Below, in pieces: positions 33,973 through 42,860 of a stretch of DNA of 64,000 nt. Every line of letters begins with the position of its first letter. Position 1 is the first letter of the stretch. Below the pieces are notes generated by a model, which was not told the DNA's origin, searched no databases, and saw nothing but the letters and a program-made list of their open reading frames with translations. The DNA is from Pseudodonghicola flavimaris. GTDB lineage: Bacteria > Pseudomonadota > Alphaproteobacteria > Rhodobacterales > Rhodobacteraceae. The translations under genes were made by a program, and so were the position numbers. The stretch lies in the NCBI RefSeq assembly GCF_030164425.1, contig NZ_JASNJD010000002.1:1-64000 (forward strand), given 5' to 3'.

Positions 33973-33999
33973 TTTATAGTTCCCATCTGGGGTTTGCAA
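33973..33999 (-). promoter_or_regulatory. Probable promoter of tRNA-Arg
   Basis: On the minus strand TTGCAA (33994-33999) and TATAAA (33973-33978) are 15 bp apart, a little short, and the -10 ends 12 bp before the tRNA. The local sequence is AT-rich compared with its surroundings. Confidence 0.45.
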
Positions 34000-34060
34000 T
34001 CCCAATTCCGATGTTTTTTCACTTCTCTGTCACAGAGCGCGATTTCACCCGCTCCGCCCC

Positions 34061-35458
34061 TCAGGCGAGCGGCTCCAGCGCGGTCATCGACCGGGGCAGA
34101 CGGATCTGAAACACCGTACCCTCGGGTCCGGTGCTGGCCAGTTCCAGACTGCCGCCATGGCCGCGCACCAGCTCGGCCGAGATCGTCAGCCCCAGCCCGG
34201 CACCGCCGGCACGGGCGCCACCGCGGAACGGGGTGAAGAGATTCTCCAGTGCCTTGGCCGGCAGCCCCGGCCCGGTGTCAGAGACCTCGATCCACCAGTT
34301 GTCGTCATCCTCCCGTGCCGAAACCGTCACCGTACCGGACCGGTGCGCCACTTCCAGCGCCTGGCGGGCATTGCGCACCAGGTTCAGAATCACCCGGAAC
34401 AGCTGTTCGGAATCGGCCCGCAGCTCCAGCCCGGGGGGCACCCGGCTTTCCAGGCGCACATCGCAGCCGGTCAGCGCCAGCCGTTCGCTGTCGATCACAT
34501 CGTCGGTGATCGGCGCCAGCGGAATCATCCGCAGCGCCGGCGGCGGCTCCTCGGCCCGGCCGAAGGCCAGGGTGCTTTCGCACAGCGACACCGCCCGCGA
34601 GATCGAGTTCACCAGTTTCGGCGCCAACCGGCGGACGCGCGGGTCCTCGCTGGTCTCGATCCGGTCGGTGATCAACTGGGCGCTGGTCAGGATATTGCGC
34701 AGATCGTGGCTGACCTTCGCCACCGCACCGCCCAGCTGGGCCATCCGTTCACGCTGCCGCAGAAGCTGGGTCAGCTCGGTTTGCAGCTGCAGCAACGCCT
34801 CTTCCGCCTCGCGCAGCTCGGTCACGCCGGCATGCGGCTGGATGATGCCGCGCGCATCCTCCGGCGCCGCGGCATAGCGTTTCATGTAGCCCACCACGCC
34901 CTTGATCGGCCGCACCAGCACGATGCGCACGGCCACGAAGAGCAGGAGCGCCGTCACCACCGAGATCACCGCCGACAGCAGCAGGATCCGCAGCCCGTAA
35001 TCCAGCATCGCCGTGCGCAGCGGCGCGGTCTCCATCGTCACCTCGATCAGCAGGCCGGCATCGCGGGTCGGCGCACCGATCACCCGCACGATCTGATTCT
35101 CCGGCGTGATCAGCCGCTTCACCGCATCGCGGATCAGCACCGCCGCTCCCGGGGCGCGCAGGTCGTAGGTTTCCGAGATCGGTTCGGGAATCGGCGAGGA
35201 CAGCATCAGCTGGCGCATCTCGTCGCGCCGCAGCACCACGTTGAAGACCTCGGCATTGCGCAGCAGCTCGGCCTCGAGATCGCTGTCCAGCATATCGTCG
35301 GCCAGAAGCGCCATCGAGGCGATCTGCGCCCGCTCCAGCCGGTCATGCAGGTAATCGACCCGGTAGCGCGCGATCGAGGGCACAAAGATCAGGACTTCGG
35401 CCAACATCACGAAGACCGCCGTCAAAATCAGGAATCTGCCCGAAAGCGAGTTCAGCAT
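34061..35458 (-). CDS. Orphan sensor histidine kinase
   Basis: A 465-residue membrane kinase. A first membrane helix (FLILTAVFVMLAEVLIFVPSI), a periplasmic sensor (about 30-165) and a second helix (ILLLSAVISVVTALLLFVAVRIVL) lead into a HAMP-like linker and the phosphoacceptor VSHDLRN (about residue 247). The ATPase domain has N (LNLVRNARQAL), DTGPGLP and GAGLGLTIS boxes, all intact. No response-regulator gene is adjacent, so its partner must lie elsewhere. The downstream DNA is the tRNA-Arg gene. The signal sensed is unknown. Confidence 0.92.
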   Translation of the reverse strand: MLNSLSGRFLILTAVFVMLAEVLIFVPSIARYRVDYLHDRLERAQIASMALLADDMLDSDLEAELLRNAEVFNVVLRRDEMRQLMLSSPIPEPISETYDLRAPGAAVLIRDAVKRLITPENQIVRVIGAPTRDAGLLIEVTMETAPLRTAMLDYGLRILLLSAVISVVTALLLFVAVRIVLVRPIKGVVGYMKRYAAAPEDARGIIQPHAGVTELREAEEALLQLQTELTQLLRQRERMAQLGGAVAKVSHDLRNILTSAQLITDRIETSEDPRVRRLAPKLVNSISRAVSLCESTLAFGRAEEPPPALRMIPLAPITDDVIDSERLALTGCDVRLESRVPPGLELRADSEQLFRVILNLVRNARQALEVAHRSGTVTVSAREDDDNWWIEVSDTGPGLPAKALENLFTPFRGGARAGGAGLGLTISAELVRGHGGSLELASTGPEGTVFQIRLPRSMTALEPLA

Positions 35459-35473
35459 AGAGCCCCATCCCGG

Positions 35474-36901
35474 TCACGGCAGCATGTGCTGCACCGCCCG
35501 GACCAAACGTTTGACTGTCTCATTATCAAACAGCCTGGCAGAGAAATAGGCCCCCGCCACCCGTTTGTTAAGTTCACCCAATGTCGGATAGGGCAGCACC
35601 AGACCGGCAATCGCGCTGAGTTTCATCCCCCGGGCCAGGGCCAGGGCCCAGATCCCGATCAGCTCTCCGGCCTGCGGACCGGCGATGGAGACCCCCACCG
35701 GGCGCCCCCGCACCGCCATCAGCTTGATCATCCCGGGGCCGAGCCCTTCGGCGACGGCACGGTCGTTTTGCGCCAGATCGACACGGTGAACCTCCAGCCG
35801 CGCCCCGTGGGCGGCGCGCGCCTCGGCCTCGGTCATGCCGACCTGGGCGATCTCCGGGTCGGTATAGGTGACGCGCGGGATGTGATCGCTGCGCGCCCGC
35901 GAGGGCAGCGCGAACAGCGCCGCGCGCAGGACCACCCCGGCCTGATAGCCCGCGACATGGGTGAATTGCGCACCGCCGGTCACATCGCCGATGGCATAGA
36001 CTCGCCGGTTGCCGGTTCGCAGCCGGGCATCCGTGCGGATGCCCCGCCCGTTGGCCGTGATCCCCGCCGCCTCCAGCCCCAGCCCGTCGGTCCGCGCCCG
36101 TCGCCCCAACGCCAGCAGCAGGTGACTGCCGCCATAGGTCGCGCCGGCCTCGGTCTCGACGTGGATATCCCCGGCCGTCCCCGCCACCCGGGCGATCCGC
36201 GCCGCCTCGACGATCTCCGCCCCCTCGGCGCGCAGCCGGTCGCTGAGCAGCGCCGCCAGCTCCGGGTCCTCGCGCCCCAGCAGCCGGTCGCCCTCGATCA
36301 CCGTCACCGGCACGCCGAGCCGCAGATGCGCCTGCGCCATCTCAAGCCCGACCGGACCGCCGCCGGCGATCAGCAGATGCTCCGGCGGATGGCGCAGATC
36401 GAACAGGGTTTCGTTGGTCAGATAGGGCACCTCCGCCAGGCCGGGAATATCCGGTACCAGCGGCGCGGCACCGGTGGCGATCACCACCCGCCGGGGGCGG
36501 ATCACGTGATCGCCCGCCACCACCTCACGCGGGGAAATGAATCGGCCCCAGGCCCGGATCACCCGCACCCCCAGCGATTCGAAGCGTTCGACACTGTCAT
36601 GGGGGGCGATCCGGGCGATCACCTCGGCGACATGCGCCATGGCGGCGGTATACTCGGCAACCGGGTCGCCGCCGGTGCCCGGCGCAGCGCCCTGCCGCAG
36701 CACCGCCGCCCGACGCGCCGCCGACAGGAGGGCCTTGGACGGGACGCAACCGTAATTCAGGCAATCGCCGCCCATCCGATGCCCTTCCAGCAGAATCACA
36801 TCCGCCCCCATCTGCGCGGCACCGGCCGCGACCGACAGACCGCCGGAACCGGCACCGATGACCAGCAGGTCGGGGGTCAGCCGCTTTATTGTCTCCGCCA
36901 T
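35474..36901 (-). CDS. FAD-dependent pyridine nucleotide-disulfide oxidoreductase
   Basis: A 475-residue flavoprotein of the dihydrolipoamide dehydrogenase/mercuric reductase family. The FAD motif is GAGSGGLSVAAGAAQMGA, the redox disulfide is GGDCLNYGCVPSK, NAD binding is GGGPVGLEMAQAHLRLG and FAD site two is VYAIGDVTGG. It lacks the N-terminal metal-binding domain and C-terminal Cys pair of true mercuric reductases. It is 4 bp downstream of a TVP38 membrane protein gene; this pair recurs in many proteobacteria and its role is not known to me. Confidence 0.88.
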   Translation of the reverse strand: MAETIKRLTPDLLVIGAGSGGLSVAAGAAQMGADVILLEGHRMGGDCLNYGCVPSKALLSAARRAAVLRQGAAPGTGGDPVAEYTAAMAHVAEVIARIAPHDSVERFESLGVRVIRAWGRFISPREVVAGDHVIRPRRVVIATGAAPLVPDIPGLAEVPYLTNETLFDLRHPPEHLLIAGGGPVGLEMAQAHLRLGVPVTVIEGDRLLGREDPELAALLSDRLRAEGAEIVEAARIARVAGTAGDIHVETEAGATYGGSHLLLALGRRARTDGLGLEAAGITANGRGIRTDARLRTGNRRVYAIGDVTGGAQFTHVAGYQAGVVLRAALFALPSRARSDHIPRVTYTDPEIAQVGMTEAEARAAHGARLEVHRVDLAQNDRAVAEGLGPGMIKLMAVRGRPVGVSIAGPQAGELIGIWALALARGMKLSAIAGLVLPYPTLGELNKRVAGAYFSARLFDNETVKRLVRAVQHMLP

Positions 36902-36905
36902 CCGC

Positions 36906-37670
36906 TCAGCCCTCCCGCCCGCGCCGCAGGCTCCGGATCAGGATGGGCAGCGCGGCCAGCAGGCAAAGCCCCAGAATCGGCCCGATCACATAGGGTTCCC
37001 AGATCAGCGACAGATCCGGCGTCCCGCCGCGGTCGAAGACCTCGCCGACACCGACACCGATAGAGGTGAAGACCAGCGCCCCCGGCACGATTCCCAGCGC
37101 CGTCGTCCACAGGAAATTGCCGAACCCCACCCCGACCAGCGCCGGCAGCAGATTGGCGACGAAGAAAGGCACCGCCGGCACCAGCCGCAACAGCAGCAAC
37201 ACGCTGATCTCATGATCCCTGAGACCGGCGCGCAGCCGGGTCAACCGCCCCTCCGACGCCTCGATCCGCGCCGCCAGCGCCGCCCCGGCGCCCCAGCGCG
37301 CCACCAGAAAGATCGCCGCCGCCCCCACCGTCGCCGCGACGATGTTCAGCACGGTGCCGAGCGGCAGGCCGAACAGGAACCCGCCGGTGACCGAGGCCAC
37401 CGCAGCCCCCGGCAGCGACAGGGTGACGATGGCGATGTAGACCGCCAGGAAGCCCGCCACCAGCCAGAGCAGATGCGCCTCTCGGAAGGCAAGCAACGCG
37501 GCACGGTTGTCGCGCAGGGTGTCGAAACTGAGCGTATCGCCCAGCGTCAGCGCCCCGACCCCGCCCGCCGCCAGCACCAGCAGCAACACCAGCAATCGCC
37601 AAGGGCCGCGCCCGCCCGGAGACGGATCGCCGGCAGGAGATGGAAAAGAGGAAGAGCGCCGTTGGGTCAT
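36906..37670 (-). CDS. TVP38/TMEM64-family membrane protein
   Basis: About 254 residues with roughly six membrane helices. The VTT/DedA-like core is seen in LSLPGAAVASVTGGFLFGLPLGTVLNIVAATVGAAAIFLVARW and in LRLVPAVPFFVANLLPALVGVGFGNFLWTTALGIVPGALVF, including the re-entrant loop. Relatives act in lipid scrambling or transport across the inner membrane. I start at ATG 37670 (MTQRRSSS); an upstream in-frame start at 37688 is possible. It is the first gene of a two-gene unit with the flavoprotein. Confidence 0.87.
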   Translation of the reverse strand: MTQRRSSSFPSPAGDPSPGGRGPWRLLVLLLVLAAGGVGALTLGDTLSFDTLRDNRAALLAFREAHLLWLVAGFLAVYIAIVTLSLPGAAVASVTGGFLFGLPLGTVLNIVAATVGAAAIFLVARWGAGAALAARIEASEGRLTRLRAGLRDHEISVLLLLRLVPAVPFFVANLLPALVGVGFGNFLWTTALGIVPGALVFTSIGVGVGEVFDRGGTPDLSLIWEPYVIGPILGLCLLAALPILIRSLRRGREG

Positions 37671-37893
37671 AGATGTCAGAATGCGCAACCTCGGCGCAAA
37701 ACGACAGGGGCATCACGCGGCAGTGAAGCGCGGGACGGCTTTCGTGACGGATTCGGCACGCGCCCGCCGCCTTGCCCCCGCAAACGCCCGTACAAAACCC
37801 GCCCCCCCGGCAAAAAGCCGCCCCGGCGCGGATTTCCGCGTGATCATATAGGGAAATTATTGCAGTTTCCCCTGAAATCGGCGCGCGCGGGGT

Positions 37894-37922
37894 TTGACTT
37901 ACGAGGAAAGCCACCGTAAAGG
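37894..37922 (+). promoter_or_regulatory. Probable rpmH promoter
   Basis: TTGACT (37894-37899) and TAAAGG (37917-37922) are 17 bp apart, about 75 bp before ATG 37996. A tandem CTAGAAT repeat (37971-37984) lies in the leader. The rest of the 325-bp gap from 37671 contains no recognisable gene. Confidence 0.5.
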
Positions 37923-37995
37923 ACGGGCCTCGAATGTCACGGGGGGCGAATCCGCGCCGCTCCCGACCGCTAGAATCTAGAATGGAGACGGAGCG

Positions 37996-38130
37996 ATGAA
38001 ACGCACCTATCAACCTTCGAACCTGGTTCGCAAGCGCCGCCACGGTTTCCGCGCCCGCATGGCCACCAAGGCCGGCCGCAAGATCCTGAACGCCCGCCGC
38101 GTTCGCGGCCGCAAGTCGCTGAGCGCATAA
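37996..38130 (+). CDS. rpmH: Ribosomal protein L34
   Basis: A 44-residue protein of the large ribosomal subunit: [18 protein letters not shown] at the N-terminus and an Arg/Lys-rich C-terminus ending GRKSLSA. The length is normal. It is 24 bp before rnpA, the conserved bacterial pair. GGAG precedes the ATG. Confidence 0.98.
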   Translation: MKRTYQPSNLVRKRRHGFRARMATKAGRKILNARRVRGRKSLSA

Positions 38131-38154
38131 GCTCACCGACACACGGTTCGACGC

Positions 38155-38583
38155 ATGACACCGCCGGAGGCCCCCGACAGCACTGCGGGGACAACGCCCC
38201 CGGCGGTTTCGTCTTGCCCGGCGCCGACCCTGAGCGTCCTGCGCAAACGTGCCGATTTCCTGGCCGCTGCCCGCGCCCGCCGGCAGGCGACCGGCGGAAT
38301 GGTGGTGCAGGCCCGGCGCCGTCCGGTCGGCCATCCGGCGACCGGCATCCGGGTCGGCTTCACCTGTTCCAAGAAGGTCGGCAATGCCGTCACCCGCAAC
38401 CGCGCCAAACGGCGGCTGCGCGCGGTGGCGCAGGCGCTGCTGCCCGAACTGGGACAGCCGGGCTGGGACTACGTTCTGATCGGCCGCCGCGAGGATACTG
38501 TCGCGCGGCCGTTTGACGCGCTGCTGGGCGACCTGCGATATGCGATGAAGAAGCTGCACGCCGATCGCCGCAAACCCAGCTGA
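38155..38583 (+). CDS. rnpA: Ribonuclease P protein component
   Basis: A 142-residue basic protein that assists the RNase P RNA in removing the 5' leader of tRNA precursors. The RNR signature is [14 protein letters not shown] near residue 77, preceded by [12 protein letters not shown]. The N-terminal 25 residues ([15 protein letters not shown]) are an extension beyond the usual RnpA start at LRKRADF. Its stop is 10 bp from yidD. Confidence 0.95.
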   Translation: MTPPEAPDSTAGTTPPAVSSCPAPTLSVLRKRADFLAAARARRQATGGMVVQARRRPVGHPATGIRVGFTCSKKVGNAVTRNRAKRRLRAVAQALLPELGQPGWDYVLIGRREDTVARPFDALLGDLRYAMKKLHADRRKPS

Positions 38584-38593
38584 GCCGCCGCCG

Positions 38594-38836
38594 ATGACCC
38601 CGCTCGCCCATATCGCCGCCCTGCCTGTCCGGCTCTATCGGCTGATCTTTTCGCCCTGGGTTGGGCATAACTGCCGCTATCAGCCCACCTGCAGCGCCTA
38701 TGCGCTGGAAGCGCTGGAAAAGCATGGCGCGCTGAAAGGCAGCTGGCTGGCGCTGCGCCGGATCGGCCGTTGCCACCCCCTCGGCCGCTCGGGCTATGAT
38801 CCAGTGCCGGAGCCCAAGGATTCGCGCAACTCCTGA
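38594..38836 (+). CDS. yidD: Membrane protein insertion efficiency factor YidD
   Basis: An 80-residue member of the YidD (HemK-associated) family: [31 protein letters not shown] with the conserved Cys pair, and GRCHPLG near the C-terminus. It assists YidC-dependent membrane insertion. The yidC gene that usually follows soon after is not here; instead a dispersed repeat and the convergent pxpA come next. Confidence 0.96.
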   Translation: MTPLAHIAALPVRLYRLIFSPWVGHNCRYQPTCSAYALEALEKHGALKGSWLALRRIGRCHPLGRSGYDPVPEPKDSRNS

Positions 38837-38867
38837 CACCGCGCCCGGCGTCGCCTGCCGGTCGGCA

Positions 38868-38930
38868 GGGGGCTGTCTGCCCCCTCTTGGCCTGCGGCCA
38901 ATTCACCCCCGAGGATATTTGCCCCCAGAT
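38868..38930. repeat. Dispersed intergenic repeat, copy 1
   Basis: Ordered blocks GGGGGCTGTCTGCCCCC, GGCCTGCGGCC and CCCCCGAGGATATTTGCC. Copy 2 at 58091-58142 carries the same blocks in inverse orientation, and copy 3 at 61254-61290 is partial. Elements of this kind are common between genes in Rhodobacteraceae. It lies at the end of yidD, where the expected gene order stops. Confidence 0.7.
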
Positions 38931-38949
38931 CGAAGGGAGGGTGCCGCGA

Positions 38950-39723
38950 TCAATCCCGCCGGCCGGTGACCGGGCGGATAGCGATGCCCGCATCCTCAAG
39001 CTCACGACGCAGGGCACGGGCCAGATCGACCGCCGCCGGGGTATCTCCATGCAGGCAGATCGTATCGATCGCCGCCGGCAGGCGTTTGCCGCTGGCGGTG
39101 ATGATGGCCTCCTCCTCCAGCATCTGGCGGATGCGCGGCCCGACCTCTGCTGCATCGTGCAGCACCGCTCCCGGCAGGCGACGGTCGACGAGGGTGGCAT
39201 CGTCGTTATAGGCGCGATCGGCGAAGATCTCTCCGGCCCAGAGACAGCCGAGGCCGCGGGCGGCCCGTTCCTGCGCGGTGCCGGCCAGCACCATCACGAT
39301 GAGCTCCGGGGCCACCGAGAGTGCCGCGTCATAGCAAAGCCGCGCCAGCGCCTCGTCCTCGGAGGCCATATTGGCGAGCGCACCGTGCAGCTTGAGATGG
39401 CGCAGCTCCGCCCCGGCAGCGCGGGCCATCGCCTGGGCGGCGCCGATCTGGTAGCGGATCGCATTGGCGAGGCTTTCTGCCGGAACCTGCATCCGGTGGC
39501 GGCCGAAGCCCTGCAGATCGCGGAACCCCGGGTGGGCGCCGATGCCGACACCGTTGCCGGCGGCCTCGGCCATGGTGGCGGCCATCACATCCGGGTCGCC
39601 GGCGTGAAAGCCGCAGGCGACATTGGCCGAGCTGACGACACGCAGCAGCGCCTTGTCGTCCCCCATCGTCCAGGCGCCGAAGCTTTCCCCCATATCGGCG
39701 TTGAGATCGACGGTGCGGGTCAT
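38950..39723 (-). CDS. pxpA: 5-oxoprolinase subunit A (LamB/YcsF family)
   Basis: A 257-residue protein with the family start VDLNADMGESFGAWTMGDD, SSANVACGFHAGDPDVM and ICLHGDTPAAVDLARAL. With PxpB and PxpC it forms the ATP-dependent enzyme that opens 5-oxoproline (pyroglutamate) to glutamate. I start at ATG 39723 (MTRTVDLN), which overlaps the pxpC stop by 4 bp; the longer frame upstream lies inside pxpC. It is last in pxpB-pxpC-pxpA. Confidence 0.94.
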   Translation of the reverse strand: MTRTVDLNADMGESFGAWTMGDDKALLRVVSSANVACGFHAGDPDVMAATMAEAAGNGVGIGAHPGFRDLQGFGRHRMQVPAESLANAIRYQIGAAQAMARAAGAELRHLKLHGALANMASEDEALARLCYDAALSVAPELIVMVLAGTAQERAARGLGCLWAGEIFADRAYNDDATLVDRRLPGAVLHDAAEVGPRIRQMLEEEAIITASGKRLPAAIDTICLHGDTPAAVDLARALRRELEDAGIAIRPVTGRRD

Positions 39724-40748
39724 GGGACATCCTCCTCGGTGGCGGAGATCACCCCGCCGATCAGTTGATAGGACAGCAGATCGTGCATCATGTGCGGGTC
39801 GCGCAGAAGCGGCTCGACCTGGGTCGGCAGCGCCGCCAGATGCGCCGCATGGCGGGCCTGGGCGGCCATCGCCTCCGCCCTTGTGACGAAGGCGAAGCGC
39901 AGCCGGGCGCCGGCCGGGGTCTGCGCCACTTTCGCCATATCCGCCGGGATCACCGTGCCGATGCGGGGGTAGCCGCCGGTGGGCTGGCATTCGGGCAGCA
40001 GCACGAAGGGGCGGCCATCGCCGGTCATCTGGATATCGCCGGGGGTGATCACCTCCGACAGGATGCTGCGCTGGCCGGCGGCGGCGAAGCCCGGACCGGC
40101 GCTCTCCAGCGCCATGCCCATCCGGTTGGCGCGGGCACCGCGTCGGAACTCGGTGGTTTCGAACCGCGCGCGCACCTCCGCCGGGAACAGCGGCGTCTGC
40201 ATGCCGGGCAGGATGCGGATGTCACCGCCGGAGAAGCGATCCTCCACCAGCAGCCGCATCCCGGTGCCCATGCCAGCATCCGCGCCGGCATCGGAGCCGA
40301 GCGGCAGCCGGTCGCCCGGTTGCAGCCCCTGCCCCAGGCCGGCGGCGAGATGGGCGGCACGCGATCCCAGCACCTGAGGCGTGGCGATGCCGCCGCCGAG
40401 GTGGAGATAGCCATAGCTGCCCGTCCGCGCGGCGCCGATCGCCAGCACCGCCCCCGCGCGCAGCAGATGGCTGGCGGACCAGACCAGCGGCTTGCCGTCG
40501 ATCTCCGCCGGCATCGGCGCCCCGGTCAGCGCGATCCTGAGGTCGCGGTCGGCACGAAACCGGCCGCCCATACCGGCAAGTTCCAGCGCGGCGCAATCGG
40601 GCGACTGCCCCAGCAGCGCCGCCCCCTCGGCCAGCGCCAGCGGATCGGCGGCGCCGCCCTGCGACAGGCCACGATCCAGAAACCCCGGACGGCCGCGATC
40701 CTGGACCGTCACCGCCGGCCCGGCACCGAGCACGTGCAGATGGCTCAT
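39720..40748 (-). CDS. pxpC: 5-oxoprolinase subunit C (biotin-dependent carboxyltransferase-like)
   Basis: A 342-residue protein of the KipA/allophanate-hydrolase subunit 2 family: GPAVTVQDRGRPGFLDRGLSQGGAADPLALAEGA at the N-terminus and LLPECQPTGGYPRIGTVIPADM near residue 275. It pairs with PxpB. ATG 40748 (MSHLHVLG) overlaps the end of pxpB by 4 bp, and I prefer it to the long open frame upstream. Confidence 0.93.
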   Translation of the reverse strand: MSHLHVLGAGPAVTVQDRGRPGFLDRGLSQGGAADPLALAEGAALLGQSPDCAALELAGMGGRFRADRDLRIALTGAPMPAEIDGKPLVWSASHLLRAGAVLAIGAARTGSYGYLHLGGGIATPQVLGSRAAHLAAGLGQGLQPGDRLPLGSDAGADAGMGTGMRLLVEDRFSGGDIRILPGMQTPLFPAEVRARFETTEFRRGARANRMGMALESAGPGFAAAGQRSILSEVITPGDIQMTGDGRPFVLLPECQPTGGYPRIGTVIPADMAKVAQTPAGARLRFAFVTRAEAMAAQARHAAHLAALPTQVEPLLRDPHMMHDLLSYQLIGGVISATEEDVP

Positions 40749-41500
40749 CCGGCGATCTCCTCGATCCGCAGGCCGTGATCCGTCACATCGCCCAGCCGGT
40801 CGTAATCGGCGCGGGAGACCGGGGCGAAGATCATCTCGTCGCCCGGCGACAGCGGGAAGGGATCGGGCGCCTCGGGGCGGAAGCAGCGGAACCGGGTCTG
40901 GCCGACATGGCGCCAGCCAGTCGGTGCCGGCGCAGTGAAGAGGGTGAGCTGTCGCACCGCCAGCACCAGCGCGCCGGCAGGCACCCGCGCGGTCAGCGCG
41001 CTCTGGCGCGGCAGATCCCAAGCCGTCCCCAGTTCCCCCAGATAGGGCTGACCGGGGGCAAAGCCGATGGTCAGGACCCGGACCCTCGTGGCGCCCAGAT
41101 CGGCGATGGCGGCCTCCGGGCTCAGCCCGGCCTCGGCTGCCGCCTCCGCCAGCTGCGGCGCCAGATCGGTGCCATAGAGCGTCGGCACCCGGAACAGCCG
41201 CCGGCCCGGCGGCAGCGGCGCCGCCCGCCAGTCGCGGGTCGACAGCAGCGCCCGCAGCCGCTCCGTCAGCGCCTCGGGAGACAGGATCAGGGGATCGAAC
41301 CGCAGATAGCTCGAGGCGAGCGAGGTCGAGGTTTCCTCGACCCCCGGCCAGGCCGCAGCCTCCACCGCCGCGCGAAACGCCAGGGCGGCGCGATTGGCCG
41401 GCTCTTCCAGCCGGTCGGAAAAGCTGACCAGAAGCCCGGTCAGCCCGACCGGGCGAATGGCGGGAAAGCTGATCCCGGTCCTCATCTGGGCGGCGGTCAT
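40745..41500 (-). CDS. pxpB: 5-oxoprolinase subunit B (KipI/allophanate hydrolase subunit 1-like)
   Basis: A 251-residue protein with the KipI family blocks VSFSDRLEEPANRAALAF, FRVPTLYGTDLAPQLAEAA, TIGFAPGQPYLGEL and LTLFTAPAPTGWRHVGQT. It is the first gene of the three-gene operon, which follows tauC on the same strand after 91 bp. Glutamate is its product; a tie to the taurine genes upstream is not evident. Confidence 0.93.
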   Translation of the reverse strand: MTAAQMRTGISFPAIRPVGLTGLLVSFSDRLEEPANRAALAFRAAVEAAAWPGVEETSTSLASSYLRFDPLILSPEALTERLRALLSTRDWRAAPLPPGRRLFRVPTLYGTDLAPQLAEAAAEAGLSPEAAIADLGATRVRVLTIGFAPGQPYLGELGTAWDLPRQSALTARVPAGALVLAVRQLTLFTAPAPTGWRHVGQTRFRCFRPEAPDPFPLSPGDEMIFAPVSRADYDRLGDVTDHGLRIEEIAG

Positions 41501-41591
41501 GCGCGATCCTCCTGCGTGCCCGTCAGGAGTAGGCCATCGCCGGGACCGGGCGCAAGTTCCCGTCCCCCTGCCCGCACCCGCAAGGCCGCGC

Positions 41592-42860
41592 TCAGCCCTT
41601 GCCCTTCCAGGGCACCAGCACCCGCTCCGCCCACCGCATCAGGATATCGATGCCGAAGCCGATCACCCCGATCAGGATGATGCCCATGATCACGATATCG
41701 GTGTTCTGGAACTTGGAGGCGACCATGATCATCATGCCAGCGCCCTTTTCGGCGGCCACCAGTTCGGCGGCGACCACAGTGCCCCAGCAGACCCCCATCG
41801 CCACCCGGGCGCCGGTGAAGATCTCCGGCAGCGAATTGGGCACGATCACATGGCGCATGATCTGCACCCTGGAGGCCCCCAGCGAATAAGCCGCATGCAC
41901 CTTGGAGATCCGCACGCCGGAGACGCCGGAGCGCGCCGCGATCGCCATGATCCAGAGCGCAGCGAGAAACAGCAGGATGATCTTGCCGGCCTCGCCGATA
42001 CCGGCCCAGATGATCACCAGCGGGATCAGCGCCAGCGGCGGCACTGGCCGCATGAACTCGACAATCGGATCGAACCAGCCGCGGAACCAGTTGCTCAGCC
42101 CCATGGCATAGCCCAGCGGGATGCCCACCAGCGCCCCCAGCAGAAAACCGGCGATCACCCGGAACAGCGAATAGCCCAGATGTTCCCACAGAGTGGAGCC
42201 GCGAAAGCCGTCGCGGGCGATCTCGATCATCCGTTCCACCACCGCCTCGGGCGCCGGCAGCCAGATCGGCTCCATCTGCCAACCCTTGGACGGCTCGAAA
42301 TTCAGCGTCCCCTTGGGCGACATGCCGACCCGGCCGAACGGGGTGGCGACGCTTTCTCCCGGGGCAATGGGCTGGCCGTCCACCGCGACCACGCGGGCGC
42401 CCTGATCGCGGCCGTTCTCGTCGTTGCGGTCAACCCGGATCAGCCCGCTGCGCCAGACCCCGACGGTGGCGCTGTCGTTCTTCGCCCAGCCCGGGCCCGG
42501 CTCCACCGCCGGCGGCTCGACCTTCTGGTCGATGGGATGGACCAGCACGGTCACCGTGGCATCATCGCGCCTGCCATCCGGCAGCTCGGCGGTGTAGGTG
42601 AAGTCCGCCGTGCCCTCGAAAGGGCCCGGCATGTGCAGAAATTTCGGCAGCAGGCTGGAGCCGGTGAACATGCCCCAGAGCAGGAAGATGCTGGCAATCG
42701 AGATCACGCTGGCCCAGCGGTCGGAGACCACGGCGCTTTCATCGCCGAAGGTCACCGTCTTGAGCGAGGTGAAATCGCGTCGCACCGCGCGGCGGAACAC
42801 CCGGTTCACCAGCAGATAGGAACCGACGAAGATCGCCACGTAGATCAGCAGCGGGATCAT
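41592..42860 (-). CDS. tauC: Taurine ABC transporter permease with N-terminal extension
   Basis: A 422-residue permease, against about 275 for a usual TauC. The C-terminal 250 residues are the NitT/TauT core, with the coupling loop SLGASRVQIMRHVIVPNSLPEIFTGARVAMGVCWGTVVAAEL. The first 170 residues add two membrane helices (IPLLIYVAIFVGSYLLVNRVF; VISIASIFLLWGMFTGSSLLP) and a periplasmic segment of about 110 residues. It overlaps tauB by 4 bp and ends the tauABC operon. Assignment to taurine rests on the adjacent tauA and divergent tpa. Confidence 0.87.
   Translation of the reverse strand: MIPLLIYVAIFVGSYLLVNRVFRRAVRRDFTSLKTVTFGDESAVVSDRWASVISIASIFLLWGMFTGSSLLPKFLHMPGPFEGTADFTYTAELPDGRRDDATVTVLVHPIDQKVEPPAVEPGPGWAKNDSATVGVWRSGLIRVDRNDENGRDQGARVVAVDGQPIAPGESVATPFGRVGMSPKGTLNFEPSKGWQMEPIWLPAPEAVVERMIEIARDGFRGSTLWEHLGYSLFRVIAGFLLGALVGIPLGYAMGLSNWFRGWFDPIVEFMRPVPPLALIPLVIIWAGIGEAGKIILLFLAALWIMAIAARSGVSGVRISKVHAAYSLGASRVQIMRHVIVPNSLPEIFTGARVAMGVCWGTVVAAELVAAEKGAGMMIMVASKFQNTDIVIMGIILIGVIGFGIDILMRWAERVLVPWKGKG

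Noticed and set aside
34157-37063. Plus-strand open frame of 968 codons opposite the kinase and flavoprotein
   Set aside because: It runs across two unrelated genes on the other strand and has no conserved motif.
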